From Diplosphaera chodatii (lineage: Eukaryota > Chlorophyta > Trebouxiophyceae > Prasiolales > Stichococcaceae), in NCBI GenBank assembly GCA_032358165.1, contig JAALGY010000053.1, positions 2,604,001 to 2,668,000 of the forward strand: DNA of 64,000 bases, read 5' to 3'. Shown piece by piece: positions 13,594-26,279 of this stretch. A model generated the notes under the pieces. That model searched no databases. It was given only the letters and a program-made list of their open reading frames with translations, and had not been told where the DNA came from. The number at the start of each line of letters is the position of its first letter. The first letter of the stretch is position 1. Position numbers and translations under genes: made by a program.

Positions 13594-16478
13594 CTACTTG
13601 CCGCTGGCCGCAACACCCGCTGTCGTCGAGTCGCCGGCGCTGGATGCGCCAGAGCCGGCGGCTCCGCCGCTGCTCGCCGCGGCCGTGGTGCTGCTGACGC
13701 CGCCGGCAGCCGCAGCGCTCGCTGCCGCCGCGCTCGCGGGCATTGCGATGTGCGCAGGGGCCGCCACCGGGTCAGCCACAAACCAGGGGAGGATGGTCTT
13801 CTGGGCCACCGGCTCCAGGACCTGGTTTGCAGCAACATGCAAAAGATCTCAGCCAGTCGCCACATTGGGTAGCATCACCAGGGCAACAATCCTTCTGGAG
13901 CTGATGAACTTGCTGGGCACCTGCACTTGGCAGCAAACGACATGGCTGCTGAACCACAGGCTGTGTGGCGGCTGCAGACACAAAGGCAAAGTGCAGAGTG
14001 TGCTCTGCAGGTCGCACCTGCTTCAGGAACACAGCAGGGGGCGGCGGCGTGGGCTCCACGATGATGGTGCGTGGCACGACGCGCGCGCCGCTCACAAACA
14101 CCGGCAGCACCGGCGGCGGCGGCGCGGGGGCGGCAGGCTCGACCAGCACCTGCGCATGGGACCCGATCTCCTACAGTTTTTCACGCACCCACGCTGACAG
14201 ACACTGGCAAATGAAGAGATACATAGGGCCAGTGCGTGTCTAGGCGTCCATGTTCTGACTGGAATTGCTGCTGCTGATTAGCGTGCTTCCCCACACACGC
14301 AACTGTCAGCCGGCCTGCAAGCTGCTGAGAGCTTGCGTTGCGTTGTGCCTGCTCACGTCAGCAGCGGCAGTGGCGGTGGCAGCACACCTTCTGGGGCATG
14401 ACGGGGATGACGGCCTTGGTGACGGGGAAGATGACCGGATCGGCCGGGACGGCTGGCATCACCCCTGCAGCAGACGGGCCCAGCACACACGTCCGAGATG
14501 TGAGCAACATATGCCATGCTGAACTGATACTCCGCGACCAAGCTCCTGTGCCACTGTAGGTGCGGACACTTGGGATGTGAATAATTGACCAGCAGCCACC
14601 ACCAGATGCCTGCACCACAGCTGCAGGGCAGGTGACAGCGTCAACTGCCATGCCGGCATCTCAGCCCATCCGCCATGGCCGGCTCACGTGCCGGGGTGGA
14701 GCCGCCGGCTGCGGCGGCGGTGGTGCTCGTGGACCTCGGGGCTGCGGCTGCGCCCGCAGCGCCTGACCCGCCATCCCCACCGGCAGCGGCAGCGGTGCTA
14801 CTCGTCGCTCCGGGTGCAGCAGATGCACCGGCCGCGCCAGAGCCGCCACTGCCACCAGCGGCGGCGGCGGTGGCTGCAAAGCGATGTAACGGTGTTGGGC
14901 AACGCTGAGGGTGTTGTCTGAGCATCCGCAGATACCAGAGGCATCCAGACAGTAGGGCAGCCGGCAGAGCACCAGGCTCTGCCAGAGGCGCGCAATGCAG
15001 CAGTGATCGATAGCAGAGTGCAAGTGTGACGCCACTGCACATAATACCCAGGACGTCCAGTGACAGTGGCAACAACTACGCACTGGATGTGCTCGTGCCG
15101 TTGCCGCCAGCCGCGCTGCTGCCCGCAGCTGCTGCATCATCAGCTGCAGCAGCACCTGCGCAATAACCAGACAGAGGTTGTTTTGCAGATTTCCCTTGCA
15201 TGCTCGAGTTAGAACCTCTCGCCACAGTGTCACTGTGAAAGTTGCTGGTGTACTCATGTGAACCTGCCGCCAGCGATTGAGCACACACTTGAGGTGGTGC
15301 TGCTGTCGCCGCCGGCTGCTGAGCTGCCCGCCGCTGCACTGTCCTCAGTGGCAGCCACAGCGTCTGCAGTCGCAAGACCAGAAATTCCACTGATGCACGC
15401 CATTGCATGCTGGTGTGAGTGCAGCATATCAAGGCCGCCATTCGGGTGTCTGTATGTTATGATGACAACGTGTGGCATGTCTGGTGCTCGCACTGGTCGT
15501 GGCCGAGTCGAGGCCGGCAGCGCTTCCCGAGGCCGCGGCGCCGCCGCCGCCGGCAGCGGCGCTTGTTGTCGAGGTTGAGTCGCCGCCTGCGGCGCTGCTG
15601 CCAGCTGCCGCACCGCCGCCGCCCACGGCAGCCGATGCTGCAACGGAGGATAGCAAGTCAGCAAACCGATAACCTTTCGTTTACCAAGCGACCCGATGGA
15701 CTTTCGTGTACCAAGCATCGAGCTTAGCGCTGATTACTGTGCTATATGTCCTGCTGAGCAGGGTGGTCAGGCGCTGCACAGGTTTGGGAGCGTATCATGG
15801 TCCATTGCACTTGAAGGTGGGTGTGAAACAGGGAACCGTACAGGATGTTGAAGAGTCCTCGCCGGCTGCGCCGCCGCTTGCAGCGGCGCTGCCGTCACCC
15901 ACCACCGCTGCACACACCAGCACAGGACTCTCACGTCTGCACGGGTGGCATGTCCAAGGATTCCAGCACTGATGTGACAGGCGGCATGGCTTGGATGTGC
16001 AGACGCGGGGTGTCCTTCTGGCAGCAGGAATCTGACGCCAACATGAAAGCAGGGTGGGAGGCACCTGAAGAGCTGGTGGACGAGCCGGGGTCCGATGTTG
16101 GCACGGCCGGCGGGTCGTGCTTCACGCCCTGCAGCGCGCGGCGCCCCAGGGAGGCTTCGGCACACGCCTGGCCTGCGCACGCCATGTGCAGCAACACTTT
16201 GTATAGCGCTCGTCAGAATGGAGTTCTGGTTGCAGTAAGGCCACACGCAACGGAAGCACTTGCAGCCAGCTTGGCATTCGTGACCAGACAGGGCCAATGG
16301 AAACAACGACATCGTCACATAGACGTGCACACGGCGCATGCAGATGCAGATGGACTGCTGGAATGGTGCATTCGAATGCTGACATGCATGGAATCCGTGC
16401 CAAAGCGAACGTGCTGCACGCACCTGCCAAGCAGGCGACCAGGAGCACGACGACGAGCTTGGTGCCGTTCGACGCCAT
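13594..16478 (-). CDS. Secreted Ala/Gly/Ser/Thr-rich repeat protein, possible cell-wall glycoprotein
   Basis: Ten exons give 380 aa: 16478-16424, 16172-16065, 15907-15842, 15637-15494, 15363-15289, 15155-15084, 14873-14688, 14464-14388, 14149-14018 and 13821-13594. Residues 1-19 (MASNGTKLVVVLLVACLAG) are a clear signal peptide. Exons 3-7 each encode a variant of a GAAAGSSAAGGDST-like module and are flanked on both sides by phase-1 introns. The C-terminal third changes character, with Pro-rich PAAPAPPPPVLPVFV and two QKTILPWFV / TKAVIPVMP-like hydrophobic strings, and returns to the Ala/Ser repeat at the end. No GPI-like tail or enzyme domain is seen. Low complexity with Ser/Thr suggests an O-glycosylated wall or matrix protein, which is inference. 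Exon calls rest on splice signals and frame alone, without a homologue. Confidence 0.75.
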
Positions 16479-17055
16479 GGTGGTCAGCGGCTGCTGCAGC
16501 TGTGTTCAGCAGCCAGCTGGATGACGAGGCAGCGGCGGAAAGTGTGGCGGGGAGGAGGCTGGCGACGAAAGTGCAGCAAAATGACCGCAGGGCCCGACTT
16601 CATGTGCAGCGGGTCCCATCTCGAGCGCGACAGCACCATTGGAGGCATCGAGCCGTCAGTTCGTGCCGGTCCAGAGGTCGACACGTGGAGACAGCAGGTG
16701 CTTCCAAGAAGGTGGTCTAGGCGCAGTGATGATCTTCAGTTTAGAGTAAGTAAGGAAGCCCAAAAGAATATACGAAGTGTCTGCTGTCAGTTGTAACCCG
16801 TCCCCTTCAATACCGATGTGACCAGCATGCATCAGTCGACACTGGAGATGGCATGCAGCACATGTCCTCGCCGCTCAATACTGGAGCCTGCTGCAGCATG
16901 CTGCCGCTAAGGTGCACCCATGCACGTACACAACCCACAAGTCACAGCCTGCGCCAGACTGCCGCTGCCGGCTGCCAGCTCGCAGCCCATCTGGTACAGC
17001 ACTGCATCCACTGATGGAGCGTGTCCCTGTACCGCCGACCACCGGCCTCCACACA
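16479..17055. other. Gene-free stretch
   Basis: Lies upstream of the secreted protein gene and downstream of the thioredoxin gene, both on the minus strand. It should contain the promoter of the former. No coding exon or repeat was recognised. Confidence 0.5.
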
Positions 17056-17556
17056 TCAGCTCGACTTGCTGAAGCCGTGCTTCTCCAGGTACGCCACCAG
17101 CTTGGCCTGCGTGATGGCCCCCTCGTGGTGGCTGCCGGACACCTTTTTGCCGTCCTTCACCAGGATGATGGTCGGCAGCCCGTACACCTTGAACTTCTCC
17201 ACTAGGTCCTTGTTGCTGTCGGCCTCCACCTTGACCACCTTCAGCTGGCCGTCGTACTGCTTCTCCGCCCACTCCACGCTGGGCAGCACCAGCTTGCACG
17301 GCCCGCACCAGTGCGCCCAGAAGTCCATCAGCACTGGCAGCTCCGCCTGTGCCACTTCGGTGTCGAAGTTCTCTGCAGTGATGTCCAGCACCGCCACCAC
17401 TGCCTGGCTGCCCCTGGCTGCGCGCCGCTGCCGGCTGTGCGCTGCAAAACGTGGCTGCAGGGGCCTGCCGCTGAGTGCTGCGCTGGGTCGCTGCCGCGTG
17501 ATGACCGCGGTAGGAGCTGCCGTTCTGCAGTGCTGCATCGCTGCCACAGCCGGCAT
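17056..17556 (-). CDS. TRXx: Chloroplast thioredoxin, x type
   Basis: Redox protein that reduces target disulfides in the plastid; x-type members mainly serve peroxiredoxins. This is the only intronless gene of the window, 166 aa. Residues 1-50 are basic, Ser/Ala-rich and lack acidic residues, as in a transit peptide. The active site WCGPC is at residues 83-87 and the cis-proline loop is in VYGLPTIIL. The segments FKVYGLP and GSHHEGAITQAKLVAYL match plant TRX x more than m, f or y types, from memory. The start is the first ATG after upstream frame stops are passed; Met7 is an alternative. The gene is divergent from the plastid membrane protein, 374 bases apart. Confidence 0.92.
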   Translation of the reverse strand: MPAVAAMQHCRTAAPTAVITRQRPSAALSGRPLQPRFAAHSRQRRAARGSQAVVAVLDITAENFDTEVAQAELPVLMDFWAHWCGPCKLVLPSVEWAEKQYDGQLKVVKVEADSNKDLVEKFKVYGLPTIILVKDGKKVSGSHHEGAITQAKLVAYLEKHGFSKSS

Positions 17557-17930
17557 GCTGACGGCTGAATGCACCAGGTGTCCAGGAGTGATTGCAGGCA
17601 AGCAAGCTCTGGGAGGAACCTCGACGCGCTCGGAGCTTCGCGAGTAGGAGGGCGACGGAGTCACGGTCAGGAGACGATCACAAAAGAATAGCTGCAAGCT
17701 GGCCTGTGAACCTGCACCAGGGCAATCTGCTCTGGCAATATCTGATGCCACCTCAGCAGCTGCCAACAGTGCGCGTGCAACGAGCAAACGGTCTGCAGAG
17801 CCCGTTCTACCTCTTGATGCTGTGACGCGTAGGATATGATCGCACAACGCTGCCTGGAGCATCGCATGGATACATAGTGTCGCCGCTGGACGTTGAGCAC
17901 TGTTCCAGTCAGTGTGCAGTCACAACCACA

Positions 17931-18480
17931 ATGCAGCTCAGCCGCTGTGCATGCGGCGCTGCAATCCCGACAGCACCTCCCCAACAGACAGCTTTCTCAT
18001 CACAGCGACCGAGGTGCAGCACACAGCTCCCATGCGCACCACCACATCCTGCACAGCGGCAGCACCGCCGCCGGATGCGCTGCCGTGCGTCCGGCGACTC
18101 GGACTCAGAAGGCGACGGCGTCGACTGGGAGGAGAAGTGGTCCCGGTTCCAGGCCGGCATAAAAGACAACATACCAAAGGTGGAGCCCGGCAAGCGCAGC
18201 GCAGCACCGCGGCCGTCAGGCAACAGTCGGCAGGACCAGATCCGGCGGCAGGAGAACGCCGTGCTAGACGCCTGGAACCAGGCACGCTTGTACCGCAGCC
18301 TGTCTGCTCGCCACTGGCTGGTTTGCAGGGTGGGTGAACCTTGTGAGAGTACTTGGCAGTAGCTGGTCGCCAGCGCGCTTATGTCGACAAGGTTTGCCAC
18401 CGCAGGAGAGCTTCTTCAAGTTTGCGGGCGGCGCTGTGGTGGTGCTGCTACTGCTGCTGATCATCAGCGGGCCGCCGTGA
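17931..18480 (+). CDS. Small plastid-targeted protein with one C-terminal membrane segment
   Basis: Two exons, 17931-18329 and 18406-18480, give 157 aa. The N-terminus is Ala/Pro/Arg-rich without acids, like a transit peptide, followed by an acidic-basic soluble stretch (DWEEKWSRFQAGIKDN). The C-terminal 24 residues are ESFFKFAGGAVVV then a run of Leu/Ile and GPP, a single membrane span. An alternative donor at 18281 (CAG|GCACGC, a GC donor, also phase 0) would remove 16 residues and join DAWNQ directly to ESFFKF; this reads more naturally and I cannot decide. I do not recognise the family. A thylakoid or envelope location is inference from the transit-like start. Confidence 0.6.
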
Positions 18481-19044
18481 GCCTGATGTGCCCAAGTTCT
18501 GCGCGGAACTTAGCCATATGATGCATTTGGGCGCAATTGGTGTCAGCAGGCCTGTTCAGACGTGAGCTGCTCGCGGCACCTGCATGACATCAGCATTGCA
18601 GGGCCGAATGACAATTTTGCGAGTGATGAGAGCATGTATTCTTTCGGGTTTGTCAGGCTTCTCGAGTGTTAACCATGGCATGGCAAGCGGCGCACAGATG
18701 GTGTGATAAGCAGATGGTTGCAGTGAACTTGAGGCTGCTGCGTCATGTTTGACGGCAGGACAGAGACTGTATGCACATGCTGTGGCAAATATGCTTGCTG
18801 AGCATCGATGAAGCCTGAGACAGACCGAGAAAGCTGCCACCCCACCCTGCACCATAACATAACGCGAGTCGGACCCCGCCAAACTGTGCAGCCAGGTGGC
18901 ATGCCTGGCATTACACACTCGAAAAGTGGACTCGACACAATTCAACCGGTCGAGAGGCACGCCGGCGGTGAAGCCCAAAAGCCCTGCTGCCGTGCTCAGC
19001 GTAGCGGAAAGACCTGCATCCCTGTGTCGTGCACGGCTGGCAGC
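18481..19044. other. Gene-free stretch upstream of the bZIP gene
   Basis: Contains the 3' flank of the plastid protein gene and the presumed bZIP promoter and leader. No exon or repeat recognised. Confidence 0.5.
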
Positions 19045-22000
19045 ATGGCGACGGATCTGGCCGGTCTGCCACAAGTCAGCGACACAAGCTTCTTGGACTC
19101 GCTGCTGCTTTCAGCGGATGGATCGGACGCGCAGTTCCTGGATGTGGACGAAAAGATGTTCATGAGCTATCTGCTGGCGCTGGATGACACTGCAGCAGGT
19201 AGCAGGCTGCGGTCACCTGCATGTTGCAGTCGGACGTCGAACAGTGTTCATTTAACCGTCCTGAAGTGCCGAGTGCATGCATGCTTAATAGTTTGATCAG
19301 CTTGCCGTCACCGTAGCACCTTGCCTCTGTTGCCGCATGCCCGCCGCAGCCACTGGTGGCACTTATAACAGTGGTGCATGTACCTGTACAGAACCAGGGG
19401 CAGGCAGCGGCACCACCAGCAGCGGAGCCTCGGAGCAGATGCACCTGCCGCTGCAGACCGCAGCGCCAGCTGTGCTGTGCAGTGATACGCCTTGTGCCGC
19501 AACATCTGCCACGCCAAGCCGCAGTTCGCCGTCTGACGACAACGCCGGAAACCACAGCGGTAATTAGCTTGGCTTGACTGGTCTCCAGCACAGAAACAAC
19601 GCCAGGCAGCATGCATGCGCTGCACTGAGTACATAAGGCAGCCACACCGCTAGCCAGCTGGGGCCTGCTGTCAGGCGCAAGAGTAGCCTGGAGCAGCGTC
19701 GAAGCAGCTCTAGGGCAACATGTACACATGCCTGTTGGTGCAGATGCCGGCGTCATGCCACAGAAGCGCAAGCGGTGGAAGAACCGCACCGAGCAGCAGG
19801 AAGCAGTGCACAAGCTGGCGCAGTTACGCTACAGGTGTGTGCAGGACTGCCTACGACTGATGCTGTCTAGGTTGGGGCTGTCAGTGTCGAGAACTGGCTC
19901 ACTTGAACAGGTTTGCAGGATCATGCTCGCGCCAACAGCGTTGGTTGGCCTCCGTCTGAAAAGGGATGTGGTGTAACCCGCTGATCAACCTGACGTCATG
20001 CTGCCAGGGAGAAAAAGAAGGCGAAGGTGGACAACCTGCAGCAGTCTGCGCAGCAGCTGAAGGATCAGACCGCAGAGCTGGCACAATTGCAGGTGCAACC
20101 AGTCGGGCTGTGACCCAGACAGCTAGTAGGGTGCCCAAGACTTTGGAGGATATGCCACGCATCTGACATGGCGGTGTCCTGCATGATCAACCACCCTGTC
20201 GCTGTGGTCTTCCTTGAACCCCACTGCATACAGGTCGGCTGTACGTGTAGGCGACAAACACGACGCTGCGGGACAGCAACAGCTTCCTGGAGCAGCAGGT
20301 CGCGGAGGCAGGAGCGCAGCTGGCGCAGCTCCGCACCGCCCCGCAGAACGGCAGCAGCACTGCCGCCGCGCCCAGCGGCGCCGCAGCCGGCCGCCACAAC
20401 ATCCCGGCAAACCAGTACACCACGCTGACGGAGGACGACGGGACGTTCAGGGCCGAGTACGCCGGGGAGGCCAGCTACGATGCGATGAAGCAGCGGCTGG
20501 CAAAGGAGTTCAAGGCCAAGGTGCAGCGCCCCGGCATATGTGTGACCCACCCCGCTGCATCCATGCAGGGTGCTGGCATTGCATGCAGGCAGTGACCACA
20601 GCAAGAGTAACACACTGCATGACGGCTTTTATTACAACACCGTGACATATGTGGACGCACGGGGGCGCAGGTGGATGCCCTGAAGGAGATGCAGCGGCGC
20701 CTGGGGCAGGGCCCCGACGCGGTGTACGCCCCCGAGGTGGAGGCCGCCGCCGCGCCGGATCAGGTGGGGCAAGTAGGCATGAGCTGCTGTCGTCAGACCC
20801 CGGTTCATCGTGGGTCCGGATCCCGTCCCTTAGCAGAGCACACGTGAGGCAGGGCCAGCGTGCAGCGCTTGCCGGCCGGCGTGGCGCACAGATTCGCTTT
20901 GGCTGTTGCAAAGCTGTTGGACCATCTGTTGGACCATGGTTGTTGCCTTTGCTCAGTGACGTCGTTAATGCCTGCGGCCAAGCTCGAGGGTGTTCAGGCT
21001 GGCAGAGCGGCTCAATGTGTGGCGGTTCAGGATGCTGCGCAGCAGTGGGCGACAGTAGCGGGTGTGCTGCAGGCTGCGCATCGGGGATCATGGACCCTCG
21101 ACCCCGTGACCATGCCTCGGTGCAGGTGGCAGAGCTGCGGCGCGGCATGGCGGAGACGATGCAGACGTGCTTCATGCTGGCGCGGCTCGAGGGCATCGAC
21201 ATGCACGAGCTGGTCACCACCGCCGACATGCAGGAGTGAGCGGTGCATGTTGAGCCTCGGTCGACACTGCCGCAGCGCTACTCAGCAATGGGTGTGTGCC
21301 CGAGACCCTCACAGTATGCGGACGCGGCATTCAGAGGCTGCACAACGGTCTTGCGGCCGATCGACGGCTGGTCAGCCAGCTCACTCTGGGCTCGCTGCAG
21401 GAACATCGGCCCGAGGGAGGGGGAGCAGGTCGCGCTCTTTCGCGATGCCGCCGCCGCTGTGGGGCTCAGCCCGGAGCAGCGCTCGGCCCTGCTGCAGGCG
21501 CGGGAGCGCTGGCTGCTCGAGTGGGAGCGGTGCGCTGCCATCACGCCTTCCGACTCCTGCTGAACCTGAATCGGAAGCGTGCAGCGCTCCCAGAGCAGCG
21601 TCCTCAGCAGCCAACCTCGCATGGCCAGTCCATTGCTTGCCATGACCAGTGTGATGTCAGTCGGCTGGGGGCTTGCACCGCCACATTGCACGTCGTGGGA
21701 TTCCTCGAACGTGTGGAAGTGTGCGACATGTGGCGCCTCCCCCGCAGCCTCATCGCTGCCCGGCAGGCGATCAACCTGCAGCTGATCGGGGTGCTGCTGC
21801 CGCCGGTGGTGTCGCAGAGCGCCGGAGACGCCGCCGTGCTGCAGGTGCCGCCTCGTGCTGGACACCACTCTCTGATTCGCGTGTCAGTGGGGGGCTTCCT
21901 GTGCAGTAGCCTGTGGGCTCGTGGCCCCCATACGCGACCGGCAACGTGGCTTCCTCATCCTGATGACCGTCTCTGACGTTCCATACCTGTGTGGTTGTTA

Positions 22001-22483
22001 GCAGTCCGCCATGCCTGCCTGATTCCCGCAGGCGCAGCCGGGGGATGACGAGGCGACGGCCGCCCTGGTGCGGCGGCTGGACGACAACCTGCACGAGGAG
22101 ATGCGGACGTGGTGCCGCCAGGACCGCCAGTTCATGGGCATGCTCACGCCCCTGCAGGTGCTCTGGTCGCACACCGCAGGAGTTTGGCATGCGCCGGCGC
22201 TGCGGCGTGCAGCGTGCACGGCCAGCCGCAGACGGCTGCATCGCATGGCCCTTGGTCTCATTGACAACTGCCAGCCTGCTCTTGCAGCCGCCTGCAGATT
22301 GTCCTGCTGACTGGCGTGGGGAGGTCCTGCTGGTAGAATCCGGATGCTGGCGTTGCATGTTTTCGCTGATGCCGGTCGCATTGTCCGCAGGGCGCAAAGT
22401 ACATGACGATGACGTACCCGTTCCACTGCGACCCGCTGGCCTTCACCAACACGCTGCACGAGCAGGAGGTTGCAACAGCTTGA
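19045..22483 (+). CDS. bZIP transcription factor with extended C-terminal region
   Basis: Eleven exons give 469 aa: 19045-19198, 19398-19559, 19744-19834, 20008-20092, 20251-20520, 20671-20763, 21126-21235, 21401-21529, 21748-21844, 22032-22157 and 22391-22483. An acidic N-terminus (SFLDSLLLSADGSD) resembles an activation region. The basic region runs over exons 3-4 (QKRKRWKNRTEQQ, AQLRYREKKKAK) and the leucine zipper over exons 4-5 (VDNLQQSAQQLKDQT, LRDSNSFLEQQVAEA). The usual invariant Asn of the N-x7-R signature is His128 here, with Arg136 in place. The C-terminal 250 residues are helical with a WLLEWERLIAARQ segment of unknown function. Exon 2 has two in-frame acceptors six bases apart (19392 or 19398). 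Nuclear location and DNA binding are inferred from the bZIP. Confidence 0.85.
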
Positions 22484-22998
22484 CGGGCATGTAAGACAGC
22501 TAAGTGGCCTCTGTCGCCAAAATTGTTGGGCTTTCCCAAGTGAACCTGTACGAATAGGAGCGGCAGACTGCAGTGCCATCTGAATTGCACACTCCATACC
22601 TTTTTGCAAGTGGTTTTACGTACTGTAAGTCGGCGTTCGACATGCCATACCCATGGGTACATTACATCAGCTTACTGGCATGAAAGGCTGCCAGTCAACC
22701 CCTTTGATCCACTCGTTCGGACAGCCACTCCGTCCCTAAAAGGAGCAGGCTGTCACTAAGCCATTTGCATGTGCGAACCTCCGACACACTGCGCTTCCAC
22801 ACTTCGCCAACCTGAAGCACTAGAGTACAACATCTGTCAGGACTTACCGCTATCAGCGGTCTGCTGCAGCTGTCAGAGGAAGGTCCCGTAAGTCACCTTG
22901 ACTTGTAACCATGAGTCTCATCAAGAGTGACTTCAGCTGGGATCGATTGCTACTGACAGCATGATACAGACAACAGCTTGCAAAAGACTGACCAAAGG
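22484..22998. other. Gene-free stretch between two plus-strand genes
   Basis: Holds the 3' flank of the bZIP gene and the presumed promoter of the glycosyltransferase-like gene. Nothing else recognised. Confidence 0.5.
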
Positions 22999-25900
22999 AT
23001 GCTACCGTCCACCAGCATCCGCACGCCGCGCAAGAGCTACGCCAGCGGCAGGGTGCAGCGCTACCGCATGTTGGCCACGGGAGCAGCGCTGCTGGGGCTG
23101 GCCTTCTTCCTCGGCACACTGTATGGCAGATCAGGCAGCAGTGCCTCCACGGCGACGACAGCGCTGCCGGATGCGGCGCAACGGGCAGCAACAGCGGCAG
23201 CAGCGGCAGCAGGCGTGCCCACGGCAGCGCACACGCTCGTGATCTACATCTTCTCGAAGACAGACACCGAGTACGAGAACAACCTGCTGTTCTTCTTGAA
23301 GTTCGGCGTCAAGGCTGATGACGGCTGCGACTACATTTTCATTCTGCAGGAGATTCAGGGCGTGAAGGTGAGCCTACTTTAGCGGTTGCATGCATCAGCA
23401 GGACTACTGCAACCTACTGGCAACACCACCATGCTACGACCGGGGCATGTGCCTACGCAATGCATCACCTTGGACGATGGTCTGCCACAACGTCAACAAG
23501 GTCGCTTGATGCCCATGCAGATGCCGGACCTGCAAGGGAAGCTGCCGCCCAATGCACGGGTTGAGACGCACCCGAACGGCTGCTACGACTGGGGCACCAT
23601 CGGTACACCTGCTGCAGTACATCATATGCTACTGCGTACCTCCTATCGCAACACGCCGCTGTTATCAGCAGCAAGGTTGTCGTGCAACACCATGCAGATG
23701 GAGTGTGGACGCAGTTTGCCCGTCTTGCTGCAGGGTGGCTGCTGGATGCGGGCAAGGTGGACACCAGCAAGTACAAGCACTTCATCTTCATGAACAGCTC
23801 CGTGCGGGGACCCTTCATCCCGCCGTACAGCCAGGCAGGCAGCAGCCGCAGCTGGCGTGCCTGCATGCATGTAGATGCTGCATGCAGCCCATGCGCGGGG
23901 TGTACACCTGGGAGTGTCCACCCGGTATCCGCCATCCGGTGCTGGTACCTTTATGCATCAGGAACTATGTTGTGGGCTTGCAGGGGCAGAAGCGGTGGCA
24001 TGAGCAGATCACGGGCCGCATCACAGACACCATCAAGCTGGTGGGGCCCACCATCAGTTGCGAAGGCAGCCCCAAGGTGGGGCCAGATGTAGTATCTGTT
24101 TTCCAGCAGGATGTCAGTCACACTGGCTTGCGAGAGCACAACTTCGACGTCAGCCGATGTAGTGCACCTGTCTGGCTGCCGTAAAGTTCCAAATCATGTA
24201 CTTTGTCAAGTTTCGTCGGACGCATGGCCTGACCAAACCTACCGCACATGCTGTTAGGTCAGTATTGGCCAGCAAAGCGTCCACAAATGTGAATCTGTGT
24301 GCTGCCACTCAACCCAGGATGGCAACATAGACGGGGAGTGGCGCACAAACCCGCATGTGCAGTCCTACGTGCTGGCCACAGATCAGGTAAGCTGAAAGCT
24401 CCATGGCTCTGGGCACAGCTCCAGGAGGTCCAGCGCGTGTGATGTTGTTGGCATGCCAGCCTGTGCGATGTGACTGTCTTGTCTGCGGTTGGGGCACGAG
24501 TCATGCAGAGCGCTCGGAGGGCAATCCTACAGCCACGCTTGCACCGTCACCTGCAGGTGGGGCTGAAGCTGATGCAGGACGACGGCAAGGTCTTCTCCTG
24601 CTACAGCAACATGTGGGACACGATATTCTACAGCGAGCTGGGCAGGTGTGCAGCGCACCTTGTCAAACTGCTCAACTGCTCATCAGTGCCTGTAGTCTTT
24701 GGCGCGTATCTGTATGAGCAACAGTTCACACCCTGGTGAAGACCCAGACCTGCGTCATCTGGACGCTCGATGGCTATCATGTACTCGCCGTGCAGCTCGC
24801 TGGCGATCCTGCGGGCGGGGTACAACCTGGACAGCTTCATGGTGCGGTACCAGGGGGTGGACTGGACCAACGAGGCCAACTGGGAGTGCAACTCCAGGTA
24901 CAACATGCCCAGTCGCCCTGTGATATACGCTGCTCTGGTGAGACCGCTGAGCGCAACCCCAGGTCAGACTGTGCACGGGACTGAGCTGGTCACTGAGCAT
25001 CGTATCATGTCTGCTGGGAACGCATCAGGGCCGCAGGGTTGTCAGCTGTACGGGCAGCCTGTGAGGTTGTGGTCACCTCAGCGTGCGGCGGCCTTTGAAC
25101 TTGAACGTTGAACTGTTGTGTGTCTCTGTAGTATCCACTGCTGGGTGGGCCCCTTGCCGCAGGGTCAATCCGTATGGGGAGAGCTACTATGACGGCATCA
25201 GCCTGACGCCCTTTGAGGTCATGTTTGTGAAGGTGGGCCACACGCTGACACAGTCCTGCATCCTGGCGACCGCACACATATGCGGCGATGCACAGCGGCG
25301 TCCAAAGGCGCTGCATGCGTGTCCCGCGTGTGACGACAGCCCCACCAAGCATGGCAATGAACCCTAGACCAGGCCGCCCAGGCCCATCACCAATGCCGCC
25401 TTCTGCAGGTCAAGGGCGTGCTGCTGGCCAACGACTGGTCGTACGCGCGCATCGCCGTGAAGTACGCCCGCTGGTACCGGGAACAGGTGTGCCGCCGCTG
25501 CAGGGCCGCCATTGCACGGACCTCCAGCAGCCTGGAGCTCAGCGCGCTCTCAAGCATCCCAGTTGCATTGCAGCGAGCCGCATGCTGACAACCAGGGTCT
25601 GATGCTGGTGTGCTAAGCCACGGCTCGCGTTGGAGGATAATCATGTGGCTGTGAGTCTTGTCGCAGGCGGAGAAGGGGCATGCTGATGTTGTGAGCAACG
25701 TGTGGAAGTCGAATCCCTGGCCGCTCAAGGTGGCCAAGGTGGCATACAGGTGCGACTGTCGTGTAGTGTTTAAACCGATGCTGGCAGTTGTATGCCACTC
25801 TATGGTCAGGTGCAAGCGCAGGTCCATTTCACGTCAGTGTGACGCCCTGTGCACATGTAGTCGCTGAGATGGCCATGCAGTTCAGGCAGTATGCCGAGAT

Positions 25901-26279
25901 TCCGGGCTGGCTCCCACTACCATCTTCGCAAGTGTTGCCCGTGCTGCCTGCAGCCGGGCGCGGGGCGCGCGGTGCTTCGACCACGAGCTGTACCGCATCC
26001 ACAACGCAGACCTGAAGCACATCAGGTGCCGCTGGGGTCGTGTATGGAAGCATTGCTGCGCGGCCTGTATGGTGCACTGTTGCTCGCTTCCTCACCGTGA
26101 CAGTCCCGTCTGCCCTGCCGGCACTTGGTCAAGGCTGCAACTGCCATGTAACAGCACTTACACGACGAGTCTGCAACTGTTGCAGGGACCCAGGGCAGCT
26201 CTGGGAGCATTATGTGACGCTGGGGCAGTTTGAGGGGCGGCCCTTCCGCTTCACATGCGAGAACAAGATCGAGCGGTGA
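22999..26279 (+). CDS. Golgi-type II membrane glycosyltransferase-like protein
   Basis: Twelve exons give 433 aa: 22999-23367, 23521-23602, 23734-23834, 23984-24076, 24318-24386, 24557-24645, 24796-24897, 25163-25232, 25409-25486, 25667-25749, 25954-26025 and 26186-26279. A basic N-terminus is followed by one membrane span at about residues 25-42 and an Ala/Thr stem, so type II topology is likely. The lumenal part has YIFSKTDTEYENNLLFFL, HPNGCYDWGTIG, FIFMNSSVRGPF, KLVGPTISCEG, HVQSYVLATDQ and NPYGESYYDGISLTPFE. I recall this set from uncharacterised algal and plant proteins annotated as putative glycosyltransferases, but cannot name the CAZy family. Donor and acceptor sugars are unknown. The exon 3 donor is best read as GC (CAG|GCAGGC); using GT at 23874 would insert 14 residues. 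Confidence 0.75.
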
